From Shouchella tritolerans (GTDB lineage: Bacteria; Bacillota; Bacilli; Bacillales; Bacillaceae_D), in NCBI RefSeq assembly GCF_025770735.1, contig NZ_JAODPB010000003.1, positions 496,001-560,000 on the forward strand: DNA of 64,000 nucleotides. Reading direction: 5' to 3'. Shown piece after piece: positions 26,442 through 34,988 of this stretch (position 1 is the stretch's first letter; each line of letters opens with the position of its first letter). Under the pieces are notes generated by a model, which ran no database searches, was not told where the DNA came from, and saw only the letters and a program-made list of their open reading frames with translations. Position numbers and translations under genes: made by a program.

Positions 26442-27599
26442 TCAGTGTCCCCAAAACAAAGCAGCCGGCGCGTACGCAAACCCTTCCATTATACGCCGTG
26501 CCGTCCTGGCGACAGCTGCTTTTTCAATCGTTGGTTCGATTCCTTTTGCTTCTTTGACGGATACATGAAACTCCATTGTGCCGGAAGGGTGTCCAACACG
26601 GACAATTTGCTGATTTTGAGCATGGTAAAAACAGCACTCATGGACGACAGTGCCTGCTAGCTTGGAAGCAACAGCAGTGCACAGTCCGCCTGTGACAGGG
26701 AATGTTTTATGCATATGTTGCATTGACATCGCCCGGCCAACGAAATCGATATCTGCCTTATGAACAGCCCGTCCGGCAGTCGTTTGGTAGTCTTGTGCTT
26801 CAGCAACGATAATCAATTTCGGACTTGAAGGTGTAAAGTGTGCGGCGTCTGCTGGCTGGGCGACAAAACCTAATTTTGTTGCCGCTGCCCCACGGATTTC
26901 CTCAAGCAGAAACAGTTGCTCTTGATTCAGCTGCTCAGGAAGTTCTACTCCTATCATTCCTACTTCAGAAGCTTTTATAAAAGCGACTGGTGTAGTAACA
27001 TCGACAATACTCGTTTCAATTTTGCCATACGAGCAATCAAGCCAATCTTTTCGTGCGCCTGTTGGAAAAAGGGCGCCAGTTTTTGCTCCAGCAGCGTTTT
27101 GAAAATCAAGCATGATTTTAGCGCCTCCGCCAAGGACACCGTCAATATGAAAGTTCCCTACTTGCTTGGCACGGCCGTTTTCTACGGGAACATGGGCGAT
27201 GACGATTCGATCTGTATTGGTGTTATGGATACGGACTTTGGTATAGGGTTCCTTCACGCAAACAAGCCCCTCATCTACGGCAAACGGACCAACGCCGCTA
27301 AGAATATTTCCGCAATTGGTATTGTAGTCGATATGACCAGTACCAATCCCAACTTGGCCGAATGTATACTCAATATCGGCTTCTGACAAAGGAGACGGAC
27401 GGACCATCGCAAACTTGCTTGTCAAGGCGTCTGCTCCGCCAAGGCCATCAATTTGCCGTGCATCCTGGCCGTATAAGGACAGGATGACTTGATCGCGGAC
27501 TTTAGGGTCTCCAGGCAGCTCGTTTTGTAAAATAAAGACGCCTTTGCTTGTGCCGCCGCGAATAATGGCAGCGCGTATGCGTTCATATTCTCTCATCAT
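26442..27599 (-). CDS. PrpF-family isomerase (aconitate/methylaconitate-type)
   Basis: A 385-residue PrpF-like protein of the diaminopimelate-epimerase fold. The family signatures are AAIIRGGTSKGVFI near the N-terminus, GLGGADALTSKFAMV, the catalytic Cys in YNTNCGNILSGVGPFAV, and GGGAKIMLDF in the middle. Characterised members isomerise 2-methyl-cis-aconitate, trans-aconitate or 4-oxalomesaconate by proton abstraction. The ATG at 27599 is chosen because AGGAG precedes it by 7 bases; an in-frame codon at 27620 lies upstream of that site. It is the last gene of the tctC-tctA-tctB unit, so its substrate is probably a carboxylic acid brought in by that transporter. Confidence 0.85.
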   Translation of the reverse strand: MMREYERIRAAIIRGGTSKGVFILQNELPGDPKVRDQVILSLYGQDARQIDGLGGADALTSKFAMVRPSPLSEADIEYTFGQVGIGTGHIDYNTNCGNILSGVGPFAVDEGLVCVKEPYTKVRIHNTNTDRIVIAHVPVENGRAKQVGNFHIDGVLGGGAKIMLDFQNAAGAKTGALFPTGARKDWLDCSYGKIETSIVDVTTPVAFIKASEVGMIGVELPEQLNQEQLFLLEEIRGAAATKLGFVAQPADAAHFTPSSPKLIIVAEAQDYQTTAGRAVHKADIDFVGRAMSMQHMHKTFPVTGGLCTAVASKLAGTVVHECCFYHAQNQQIVRVGHPSGTMEFHVSVKEAKGIEPTIEKAAVARTARRIMEGFAYAPAALFWGH

Positions 27600-27629
27600 T
27601 GCTTCACTCCTAGTGGTCAATGTCCCTTT

Positions 27630-28070
27630 TTACAGCCCAAGCAAGTTTGTCGGCCAGTAAACACCGAGTAGGGAGCTAGCGGCTGAAATCGCGAGCAGCA
27701 CGATTGCGACAGAAAGGGCAGTCTTTATAAATGGCATTTTCGATTCAAACATCAAGAAAGCGACGAGGAACAGTGAAGTGGCAATCAACATGCCTGCAAG
27801 ATAAATGAAGGCAATGTAGCCAAGAAGCCATGCAATATAGCGGAGTGGCCGGACAATGGAGACCACCGCCTGTGAGTCTGGATCATTTTCTTTTCGATAC
27901 CGGATGATTAAAACAACTAAGTAAATCGCTGTACAAACGGTCCCGGCAGTCGAAACATAAAGTGGGAAAAACTGCGCCAACCGTGAAAATTGCAAAGCGC
28001 CAAAAACAGCGAATCCAAAAACAAGCAACAAGAAACTAGTGAAACCAATATTAAATAAGTCTTTTGTCAT
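27630..28070 (-). CDS. tctB: Tripartite tricarboxylate transporter small subunit TctB
   Basis: A 146-residue protein with four hydrophobic segments (residues about 10-30, 38-58, 75-105, 115-135), the layout of the small TctB membrane subunit. It overlaps tctA by ATGA and precedes the PrpF-like gene. With TctA and the TctC binding protein it forms a secondary transporter for tricarboxylates or similar acids driven by an ion gradient. Subunit length is as usual (about 140-160 residues). Confidence 0.88.
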   Translation of the reverse strand: MTKDLFNIGFTSFLLLVFGFAVFGALQFSRLAQFFPLYVSTAGTVCTAIYLVVLIIRYRKENDPDSQAVVSIVRPLRYIAWLLGYIAFIYLAGMLIATSLFLVAFLMFESKMPFIKTALSVAIVLLAISAASSLLGVYWPTNLLGL

Positions 28071-29557
28071 GAGGAGACCCCTTTTCCAGACTCAACGGAT
28101 TTACTGAACCGTTTCATAATCGCCCCGCCTGACAACAATAGAACGATGAATATAGCAAGGGCAATGACAAGTGGATTGCTAATCCATGACCAACCGTAAC
28201 GCTCAATCGATATCCAATAATAGCGCTCAGCACTTAAAGCGAGGACAAACCCGATTAAGAGCGGCGGGCGTGGCCAATCTAGAATCGTCATCACATAGCC
28301 AAGGAGGCCAATAGCGACGAAAACAACGAGATCGCCCCACGAGAAGTTTGATTGGTAAGCGCCAAGGACGAGCAGAACAACGAGAAACGGGACAATTTTT
28401 TCTCCAGGCACCATGCTAATCTTAGAGATTGGCCGGATAAGCAACATGCACAGCAAGGCGCCAAAAATATTGGCAAAAACGAGCGTCCATACAATCGACA
28501 ACGTTACCGGCAAATCGGCGCCAAGCATGCGCGGCCCTGCTTCTAGGCCCATTAGCGTGAGTCCGCCTAGTAAAATCGCTGTTGTGCCAGAGCCGGGAAT
28601 GCCAAACAAAAGCGTCGGCACAAGGGAACCGCCTTCTTTCGCGTTGTTGGCGCTCTCCGGAGCAATGACGCCGCGGATGTCCCCTTTTCCAAATGAATTT
28701 CCTTTGACTGTTTTTTGGGCAGCACCATAGGCAATCCAGTCAACAACACTGCCTCCAAGTCCTGGAACAAACCCAATCAACGTACCGATAACCGCGCTGC
28801 GGAAGACAAGGAATTTGTTGCGCAGCGCGTCCATAACCCCTGTCAAAACGCCTCTTTTTAAAGGGCCATGACTGGAAACGGCGCCTTTATTGGTCAACAT
28901 CGTGATCATAATAGGGAAAGCAAAAATCGCTAATGCCACAACAGGTAAAGATACGCCGTTAGACAAATAAAGTGATCCGAATGTATAGCGGTATTCCGCA
29001 ACAGCTGGGGCACTGCCAATTGAGCCAATTAACAAGCCAAGCAATCCTGAAATGATCCCTTTCATCGGCGATTTGCCAGCAAGCAGCCCAGCCATGCTAA
29101 GTCCTAGCATCGTCAACATAAATAACTCTGGCGAACTAAAGGCAGTGATAAGCGGACGCGCGAACGGGATTGTTAAGTAAAGGGCAAGGCCGCCGATTAC
29201 GCCACCTACCATGGAACAAAAGAATGAGGCGCCCATAGCCCGGGAGGCTTGCCCTTGTTTGGCTAAGGGAAAACCGTCCATGATCGTTGCTTGTGATCCT
29301 GACGTCCCCGGAATGCCGAGCAAGATAGACGGGAATGTATCCCCTGTATGGACAACAGCAACCATGCCAATGAGCAAGGCCATGCCGACAAATGGGTCAA
29401 GGCCAAACACAAAGGGCAGCAGCAAGGACATGCCTACCGTTCCGCTTAAACCTGGGAGAAGTCCTACAAAAATACCAATAAAAATGCCAAGAAACATGAA
29501 GCCTATTCTAGATGGGTGCAACACGATAAGCAATGCTTCCCATGCAGCTTCGAGCAT
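28067..29557 (-). CDS. tctA: Tripartite tricarboxylate transporter large subunit TctA
   Basis: A 496-residue membrane protein of the TctA family, about 12 segments. The family signatures are GIFVGLLPGLSGTVGMSLLLP near residue 28, the same motif in the second half as GFVPGLGGSVVDWIAYG, PGTSGSQATIMDGFPLA, and FGIPGSGTTAILLGGL. AAGGAGG precedes the ATG. It carries the translocation path; tctC, upstream, supplies the substrate from outside. Family knowledge gives citrate, tricarballylate, aromatic acids and others as substrates. Confidence 0.93.
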   Translation of the reverse strand: MLEAAWEALLIVLHPSRIGFMFLGIFIGIFVGLLPGLSGTVGMSLLLPFVFGLDPFVGMALLIGMVAVVHTGDTFPSILLGIPGTSGSQATIMDGFPLAKQGQASRAMGASFFCSMVGGVIGGLALYLTIPFARPLITAFSSPELFMLTMLGLSMAGLLAGKSPMKGIISGLLGLLIGSIGSAPAVAEYRYTFGSLYLSNGVSLPVVALAIFAFPIMITMLTNKGAVSSHGPLKRGVLTGVMDALRNKFLVFRSAVIGTLIGFVPGLGGSVVDWIAYGAAQKTVKGNSFGKGDIRGVIAPESANNAKEGGSLVPTLLFGIPGSGTTAILLGGLTLMGLEAGPRMLGADLPVTLSIVWTLVFANIFGALLCMLLIRPISKISMVPGEKIVPFLVVLLVLGAYQSNFSWGDLVVFVAIGLLGYVMTILDWPRPPLLIGFVLALSAERYYWISIERYGWSWISNPLVIALAIFIVLLLSGGAIMKRFSKSVESGKGVSS

Positions 29558-29634
29558 AGCAGTCGCCTCCTTTTTATGGATGGTGTCAGTTGAAATGAAA
29601 TAGGTAAAATAAGGAAAAGTGCGCCACCGTTAAA

Positions 29635-30756
29635 TTAAAGCCTAGTAATGTCCACATCATAGGTATCTAAAAGAAATTGGGAAACCCATTCTAATGTTTC
29701 AGGGGACATTGTCAACATCGAATCAATTCTTGTTTGCAGCTCCTCACCAACTAAAGGCTGATAATTTTCCAAAATTTCCTCTGACTGGGCGATAAATTGT
29801 TCGTCTTGAATAAGTGCTTCCATCGATGCATGCAGAAGCTGTTGATGCTGTTCCGGCGCGTCTTCATGGACCCAAATAACTTTTTGCATCGTAAAGGAAG
29901 CGCCTACAAATTGTTTATAGGCTTCCCATGCGTCTCCTGTTGGTCCAGTTCCGTATAGGTCGTAATGGATTTCTTCAATTGTGGGCAGGTCAGGAAACTG
30001 GGGGTCTCTTACCAAATCACCGTCTTCACTCATTTGTCCAAGGCTGTAAAGGGGGACAGCGCTGCCTTCTTCGACTAAAGGAATGACATTCCGTTTATAG
30101 GCCGTTGTTGTTTGGTAGTCAATGTTGCTTTCCCCCTGTTCAAAGGCGACGCGGGCTGGCCCCTTGCCTTCATAGCCAAGCACAGCTTTGACGTCGAGAC
30201 CAAGGACTTCAAACGACAATAGCGTGACAAGGTCCAACCCAGTTGGCGAAATGCCGGCATAGAAAAGCTCCCCTTGCTGTTTCGAAAGATCGTCCATTCC
30301 TAATGCCGCTAATTCAGGAGAAGTGTAGACAACTCCACCTGTAGGAGCGCCGATAATTGGCGTCATTTTCGACAAGTCGTACTGGACAGACGGCTGTTGG
30401 AGAATATACGGAATATGGGTGGAAGCACTTGTAGTTAAAATATTTCGTCCATTCGCTTGCCGCGAAAGTGCATATTCATTGGTCCCTGTGATGCTGCCTC
30501 CTCCAGGGATATTTTCCACTTGAACCCGGGGGGAGCCTTCGATATGTTTAGGAAAGTAGTTGGCCATAAAGCGGGCAAATACATCTGAACCACCGCCGGC
30601 CTGGTAAGGGACAACAAACGAGATCACTTCATTTTCATAGAGTGCCCCTTCGCTTCCCTCGCTGTCGGCTTGCTTATCGTTTGCCTGAATGGTGTTACAG
30701 CCTGCAGTTGCGAACAATAATACGGAATAGGCCACTAGCCCAAACGTTTTTCTCAT
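29635..30756 (-). CDS. tctC: TctC-type solute-binding lipoprotein
   Basis: A 373-residue substrate-binding protein of the TctC (Bug) family. Its signal peptide MRKTFGLVAYSVLLFATAGC ends in a lipobox Cys, so it is anchored outside the membrane. The mature part begins with a linker rich in Asp/Glu, then VISFVVPYQAGGGSDVFARF, the usual start of the TctC fold, and VENIPGGGSITGTNEYA. It precedes tctA by about 75 bases. The start at 30756 is preferred since GAGGTG precedes it and the lipobox is then at the correct distance; the longer frame adds charged residues. A cre-like site lies upstream. Confidence 0.9.
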   Translation of the reverse strand: MRKTFGLVAYSVLLFATAGCNTIQANDKQADSEGSEGALYENEVISFVVPYQAGGGSDVFARFMANYFPKHIEGSPRVQVENIPGGGSITGTNEYALSRQANGRNILTTSASTHIPYILQQPSVQYDLSKMTPIIGAPTGGVVYTSPELAALGMDDLSKQQGELFYAGISPTGLDLVTLLSFEVLGLDVKAVLGYEGKGPARVAFEQGESNIDYQTTTAYKRNVIPLVEEGSAVPLYSLGQMSEDGDLVRDPQFPDLPTIEEIHYDLYGTGPTGDAWEAYKQFVGASFTMQKVIWVHEDAPEQHQQLLHASMEALIQDEQFIAQSEEILENYQPLVGEELQTRIDSMLTMSPETLEWVSQFLLDTYDVDITRL

Positions 30757-30789
30757 TTTTTCACCTCGTTTGCAATGTCTTGAATCGAA

Positions 30790-30868
30790 TTGTAAGCGAT
30801 TGCAAAACATAAGTAAAATAGTAGAATTCTATAAAATCCGATAAATATTTTTAATAATCATGTATAAT
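30790..30868. promoter_or_regulatory. tctC-lysR divergent control region: cre-like and LysR-like sites
   Basis: TTGTAAGCGATTGCAA (30790-30805) matches the CcpA cre consensus at all but one position. ATAGTAGAATTCTAT (30818-30832) has the T-N11-A form of LysR-type sites around a TAGAATTCTA palindrome. TATAAT at 30863-30868 is the probable -10 of the lysR gene, 32 bases before its ATG. Confidence 0.65.
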
Positions 30869-30899
30869 AGGCACACAAAAACGGCAAGGGGGGCCCATA

Positions 30900-31769
30900 A
30901 TGGACCAAAAAGATTGGGAATTAATTAACGCGCTGTATAAATACAAAAATTTAACCAAGACGGCAGAAAAGCTATTTGTTTCACAGCCATCCTTGAGTTA
31001 CCGATTAAAGCGAATGGAGCAGGAATTTCAAGTGGAGCTGTTTTTCAAAACGAAAAAGGGGATCGGGTTTACGGCAGAAGGAGAATATCTTGCTGAATGC
31101 GCGAAAGAAATGCTAGAGAAAATCCAACAAACAAAAGACCAGTTGCTGCACATGCAAAAGCATGTAAGCGGAACGCTTCGCATTGGCGCATCAAGCAATT
31201 ATGCCCAATACTTACTGCCAAAAGTGCTCAAAGGGTTTTCAAGCCACTATCCCAACGTTCGTTTCCAAGTCCGGACAGGATGGAGTACGCAAGTATTAGA
31301 ACATTTGCAAAGTGCTTCTGTTCATGTCGGTATTTTGCGCAGTGACTTTACATGGCCAGGAGAAAAGCATCTACTTGGAGAAGAACAGCTGGCACTTATT
31401 TCGAAGGAAAAGCTCGAACTGGGCACATTGCCTGAGAAGCCGTATTTAAGTTACCGGACAGACAGTTCGCTTAAAGATACGATTCAGCATTGGTGGAACG
31501 ACCGATTTGAGGAGCCGCCGTACACGGAAATGGATTTAGATCGGTTTGAAACATGCAAGGAAATGGTCAAACACGGGCTTGGATACGCGATTGTGCCAGG
31601 AATCTCCCTTTCAGAAAAAGACCAGCTTTACATAGAGCCACTCTACTATTTGGACGGGTCCCCCCTTTTGCGTCGGACATGGCTATTAGCGAGCAGGGAG
31701 GCAGCAAAGCTGGCAGTGGTTAGGCATTTTATCGATTATATCCGCCAGTGGCAGGAAAAACGATCATAA
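30900..31769 (+). CDS. LysR family transcriptional regulator
   Basis: A 289-residue LysR-type regulator. The winged helix is residues 1-60 (LINALYKYKNLTKTAEKLFV, SQPSLSYRLKRMEQEFQVEL), followed by the two-lobed effector domain (GTLRIGASSNYAQYLLPKVL, HVGILRSDFTWPGEKHLLGE). It reads away from tctC and toward the dehydrogenase and flavoprotein genes, which begin 92 bases after it. Given that placement it probably activates both arms when the transported acid is present. GGGGG-like ribosome binding bases precede the ATG. Confidence 0.9.
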   Translation: MDQKDWELINALYKYKNLTKTAEKLFVSQPSLSYRLKRMEQEFQVELFFKTKKGIGFTAEGEYLAECAKEMLEKIQQTKDQLLHMQKHVSGTLRIGASSNYAQYLLPKVLKGFSSHYPNVRFQVRTGWSTQVLEHLQSASVHVGILRSDFTWPGEKHLLGEEQLALISKEKLELGTLPEKPYLSYRTDSSLKDTIQHWWNDRFEEPPYTEMDLDRFETCKEMVKHGLGYAIVPGISLSEKDQLYIEPLYYLDGSPLLRRTWLLASREAAKLAVVRHFIDYIRQWQEKRS

Positions 31770-31861
31770 AAAATTTTTATCGAATGTCAAAGAAAATCAA
31801 TATTTCCCTCTATAACATTTTCCTAGTAGCCTAAAGGTAAGTCCATGTTAAGGAGGGTACC

Positions 31862-32935
31862 ATGGGGCAATTAGAGCTAGGTGTATTATACGGGGATGGA
31901 ATCGGCTATGAAATCGTAAGTGCTTCCGTAAAAATTGTAAGCGCTGCCGCTGCGAAATCAGGTGTGGCTATTGGCTGGCGTGTGTTACCAATGGGGCTGG
32001 AAGCAATCAAACAGACAGGTTCAAGCATACCAGAGGAGACGATACAAGCTCTTGACAAACTCGATGGGTGGTTGATGGGTCCCCATGATTCACAGTCGTA
32101 TCCAAAACAGCTGCAAAGCACACGCAATCCAAGTGGAGAATTGCGGCACCGCTTCGATTTGTACGCCAACATTAGGCCAGCTAAGTCAGAGCCTTATATA
32201 AAAGGAGTGGTGGAAAGCGCGGATTTGGTTATATACAGAGAAAATACAGAAGGGTTTTATGTTGACCGCAATATGTATAAAGGAATCGGCGAATGGATGG
32301 TAACAGAAGACATTGCTGTAACAGCCGGTGTCTTTACGCGCCAAGCGGTTGAACGGATTGCCCATGCCGCGTTTCGTGCTGCTCGGGAACGTCGAAAAAA
32401 AGTGTCGATTGTGCATAAGGCGAATGTGATTTCCCTTGGATCTGGCTTGTTTTTAAACGTCTGCAAAGAGGTAGGCCAACACTATCCAGACGTGTCTGTT
32501 GATGATTACCACATCGACGCCATGTGTGCCCATTTGGTTAGGCGCGCCGATGACTTTGATGTCATTGTTGCAGAAAATATGTTCGGCGATATTTTATCGG
32601 ATCTTACTGGAGAGCTTGTTGGAAGCTTAGGGCTTGCCGGCTCGATCAATGCAAGTGAAAGCAAAGCAATGGCACAAGCGGCACACGGCTCAGCCCCCGA
32701 TATTGCTGGCCTAGGTGTGGCCAATCCGATTGGAATGATTCGTTCCAGTGCGATGTTATTAGGTTGGATTGGCCAAAAACATAAAAGTCAATCATGCAGC
32801 ACTATCGAGAGACGGATTAACCAAGGGATTGCCGACACGTTGGCAAGTGGAGTATGTACCAAGGATCTTGGTGGAACAGCAAGCACGCAGCAATTTACAG
32901 ATGTTGTTTGCGAGAAGATCGAGGAGGCGGAATGA
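31862..32935 (+). CDS. Isocitrate/isopropylmalate dehydrogenase family enzyme
   Basis: A 357-residue beta-decarboxylating dehydrogenase. Motifs are YGDGIGYEIVSASVKI near the start, the substrate Arg region NPSGELRHRFDLYANIRPAKS, IYRENTEGFYV, the catalytic Lys region SIVHKANVISLGSGLF, the metal Asp region VAENMFGDILSDLTGELVG, and HGSAPDIAGLGVANPIGMIRS. Members act on isocitrate, 3-isopropylmalate, homoisocitrate or tartrate. The context with a tricarboxylate transporter and a TcuA-like flavoprotein points to isocitrate or a related hydroxy tricarboxylate. AAGGAGG precedes the ATG; its stop overlaps the next start. Confidence 0.88.
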   Translation: MGQLELGVLYGDGIGYEIVSASVKIVSAAAAKSGVAIGWRVLPMGLEAIKQTGSSIPEETIQALDKLDGWLMGPHDSQSYPKQLQSTRNPSGELRHRFDLYANIRPAKSEPYIKGVVESADLVIYRENTEGFYVDRNMYKGIGEWMVTEDIAVTAGVFTRQAVERIAHAAFRAARERRKKVSIVHKANVISLGSGLFLNVCKEVGQHYPDVSVDDYHIDAMCAHLVRRADDFDVIVAENMFGDILSDLTGELVGSLGLAGSINASESKAMAQAAHGSAPDIAGLGVANPIGMIRSSAMLLGWIGQKHKSQSCSTIERRINQGIADTLASGVCTKDLGGTASTQQFTDVVCEKIEEAE

Positions 32936-34443
32936 TCATGAGAAAAACAGACGTCGACGTGGTTGTGTTAGGGGCAGGAAATGCCGCCCTTTGTGCAGCG
33001 ATTGCTGCAAAAGAGCAAGGGGCCAGCGTATGTATGTTGGAACGGGCACCAAAGAACAAGAGAGGCGGAAATTCGTATTTTACCGACGGAGCAATTCGTT
33101 GTGCGTATGGTAGCTTTCAGGATTTGCGGGCCGTTCTCCCGGACTTGGATGAGGAGCAAGTCGAGCAAATCAGCATGCCTGACTATGGAGAAGAAGCGTT
33201 TATGGCCGACCTGCTGCGCTTGACGGAGGGGCAGACAGATCGAAAGTTAGCGAACCAGCTCGTGTCACGCTCTTTTGATACGATTCAATGGATGATGAAG
33301 CAAGGCGTGCAATTTGCAGTGAATGAGAACCAATATTATGAGAAAGACGGGAAGCGCCATTTTTGGGGAGGGCTTCCGTTGAAGACAAAAAACAAAGGAG
33401 TGGGGCTGGTCCAAGCTTTGTTTCAACGTGCCGAAGCACTTGGCATCGACATCTGTTACGAAGCAAAGACAACAGAGTTAAAACAAGAAGAAGACCAATC
33501 AAAAAAACTAGTTGTTGAAATAGCGGGAGAACCTGCTGAAATTAACGCCAATGCCGTCATTTTTGCCTGTGGGGGGTTTGAAGCCAATGCAAACATGCGC
33601 AAAACCCACCTAGGAATTGAATGGGAAAAAGCAGTTGTCCGCGGTACAGCGTTTAACACAGGAGAAGGGTTAACGCTCGCCCTAAAAGCAGGGGCTATCC
33701 AATATGGGCAATGGGATGGTTGCCACGCTCATACGACGGATTATCATGCACCGAAGACAGGCGACTTTAACAAGCCAGGGGACATTTATAAAAAATCGTC
33801 TTATCCGTTAGGGTTGATTGTGAATGTGAAAGGAGAACGGTTCGTAGATGAAGGAGCCGATTTTCGTAACTATACGTATGCAAAGTACGGAAAAGAAACA
33901 TTGAAGCAACCCGAACAAAAAGCATTTCAATTATTCGATTCACAAGTGAGCGCTAACCTCCGCAAAGAATACTACCTGCCAGAAGCAACCTGTTACCAAG
34001 CAGACAGCGTCGAGAAATTAGCAGAGAAAATAGGCGTCTGTCCTGAAGCGCTATTAAATACGATCCGTACTTATAATCGAGCAGTTCAACCAGGTCCGTA
34101 CAATCCAGCGATAAAAGACGGCAAACGTACAATAGGAGTGTTTCCGCCTAAATCAAACTGGGCGCTAACATTTGAAAAAGCACCGTTTTATGCATTTCCG
34201 GTAACGTGCGGGATTACTTTTACGTTTGGTGGCATACACATCAGCCCAAAAAGCGAAATTCTCGGCGATGATAAGCGCCCAGTTCCTGGCTTGTTTGCAG
34301 CCGGAGAAATGGTTGGCGGGCTATTTTACCATAACTATCCTGGTGGTGCTGGCTTAATGGTGGGCGCTGTGTTTGGGCGGCTTGCTGGCGAACAAGCAGC
34401 TGCCTTCTGCAACAGAACAAAACCGTTATCCTCTAAATCATGA
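32932..34443 (+). CDS. FAD-dependent dehydrogenase, TcuA/fumarate-reductase-like flavoprotein
   Basis: A 503-residue flavoprotein of the fumarate reductase/succinate dehydrogenase group, closest in layout to tricarballylate dehydrogenase TcuA. The FAD site is VVVLGAGNAALCAAIAAKEQ near residue 10, then RGGNSYFTDGAIRCAYG, HFWGGLPL, TAFNTGEGLTLALKAG, and the C-terminal FAD motif GLFAAGEMVGGLFYHNYPGG. In TcuA this oxidises tricarballylate to cis-aconitate. The start at ATG 32932 overlaps the previous stop (ATGA) after GAGGAGG; a second ATG six bases on is possible. No TcuB homologue was seen, so the electron acceptor is unknown. Confidence 0.85.
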   Translation: MIMRKTDVDVVVLGAGNAALCAAIAAKEQGASVCMLERAPKNKRGGNSYFTDGAIRCAYGSFQDLRAVLPDLDEEQVEQISMPDYGEEAFMADLLRLTEGQTDRKLANQLVSRSFDTIQWMMKQGVQFAVNENQYYEKDGKRHFWGGLPLKTKNKGVGLVQALFQRAEALGIDICYEAKTTELKQEEDQSKKLVVEIAGEPAEINANAVIFACGGFEANANMRKTHLGIEWEKAVVRGTAFNTGEGLTLALKAGAIQYGQWDGCHAHTTDYHAPKTGDFNKPGDIYKKSSYPLGLIVNVKGERFVDEGADFRNYTYAKYGKETLKQPEQKAFQLFDSQVSANLRKEYYLPEATCYQADSVEKLAEKIGVCPEALLNTIRTYNRAVQPGPYNPAIKDGKRTIGVFPPKSNWALTFEKAPFYAFPVTCGITFTFGGIHISPKSEILGDDKRPVPGLFAAGEMVGGLFYHNYPGGAGLMVGAVFGRLAGEQAAAFCNRTKPLSSKS

Positions 34444-34460
34444 TTATTCTTATGACAAGA

Positions 34461-34497
34461 ACAAGGCTAGGAGACGCGAGTCCCTAGTCTTTGTTTT
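34461..34497 (+). terminator. Terminator of the dehydrogenase-flavoprotein operon
   Basis: ACAAGGCTAGG pairs with CCTAGTCTTTGT with two GU or mismatched steps, followed by TTTTCTC. It begins about 18 bases after the flavoprotein stop. Confidence 0.6.
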
Positions 34498-34988
34498 CTC
34501 TCGCAAACTAAAGGCGAATCAAAGAGATAGCCATTACCGTTTCCCCACTTATTAAAGCTTCTCCCGATAAGTGCGACAAGGAAAACGCCTATTTCAACCT
34601 ATACAAAAGGTAGTCTCGAAGGGAATGAACGAGACCCTATAAACAAGCTGTGTGATATAAACAAATGTTGCCCCAGTCAAGTCAACGATGGGTGGGCTTG
34701 TTCGCGCAGGCTGTTTTCGGAGGTTATCGCAGTGAAAGGGCGTAATGGCGCAGATCTGATCTTAGTCAATTGCTTTTAATGCGTTTTCGGAAATACCAAT
34801 TTGGCATGACTTCTAGCCTCATGAATGAGCAAATTTCTTGACTGCCACACTTGTATGGTAGTATGGTAGAATCATATTTAACTTTGAGCGCAGGCTCCAT
34901 TGTTATCATCATACTTGATATTTTCAAAGCCTATCCTGTAAGCGGATTCAAAAAAGACGTCAGACTAACGGAAAAGGAAGTGGCGCAT
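34498..34988 (+). promoter_or_regulatory. Upstream region and promoter of the mannonate operon
   Basis: About 490 bases without a gene. It holds hairpins CACTTAT/ATAAGTG (about 34546-34573) and GTCTCG/CGAGAC (about 34612-34634). At the end TTGACT (34838-34843), 18 bases and TATGGT (34862-34867) give a plausible promoter. The tandem GTATGGTA-GTATGGTA (34853-34868) overlaps the -10 and may be an operator for a hexuronate regulator located elsewhere. Confidence 0.5.

Noticed and set aside
26916-27386. 156-codon open frame on the plus strand opposite the PrpF-like gene
   Set aside because: It is antisense to a conserved enzyme, lacks start signals and resembles no protein.
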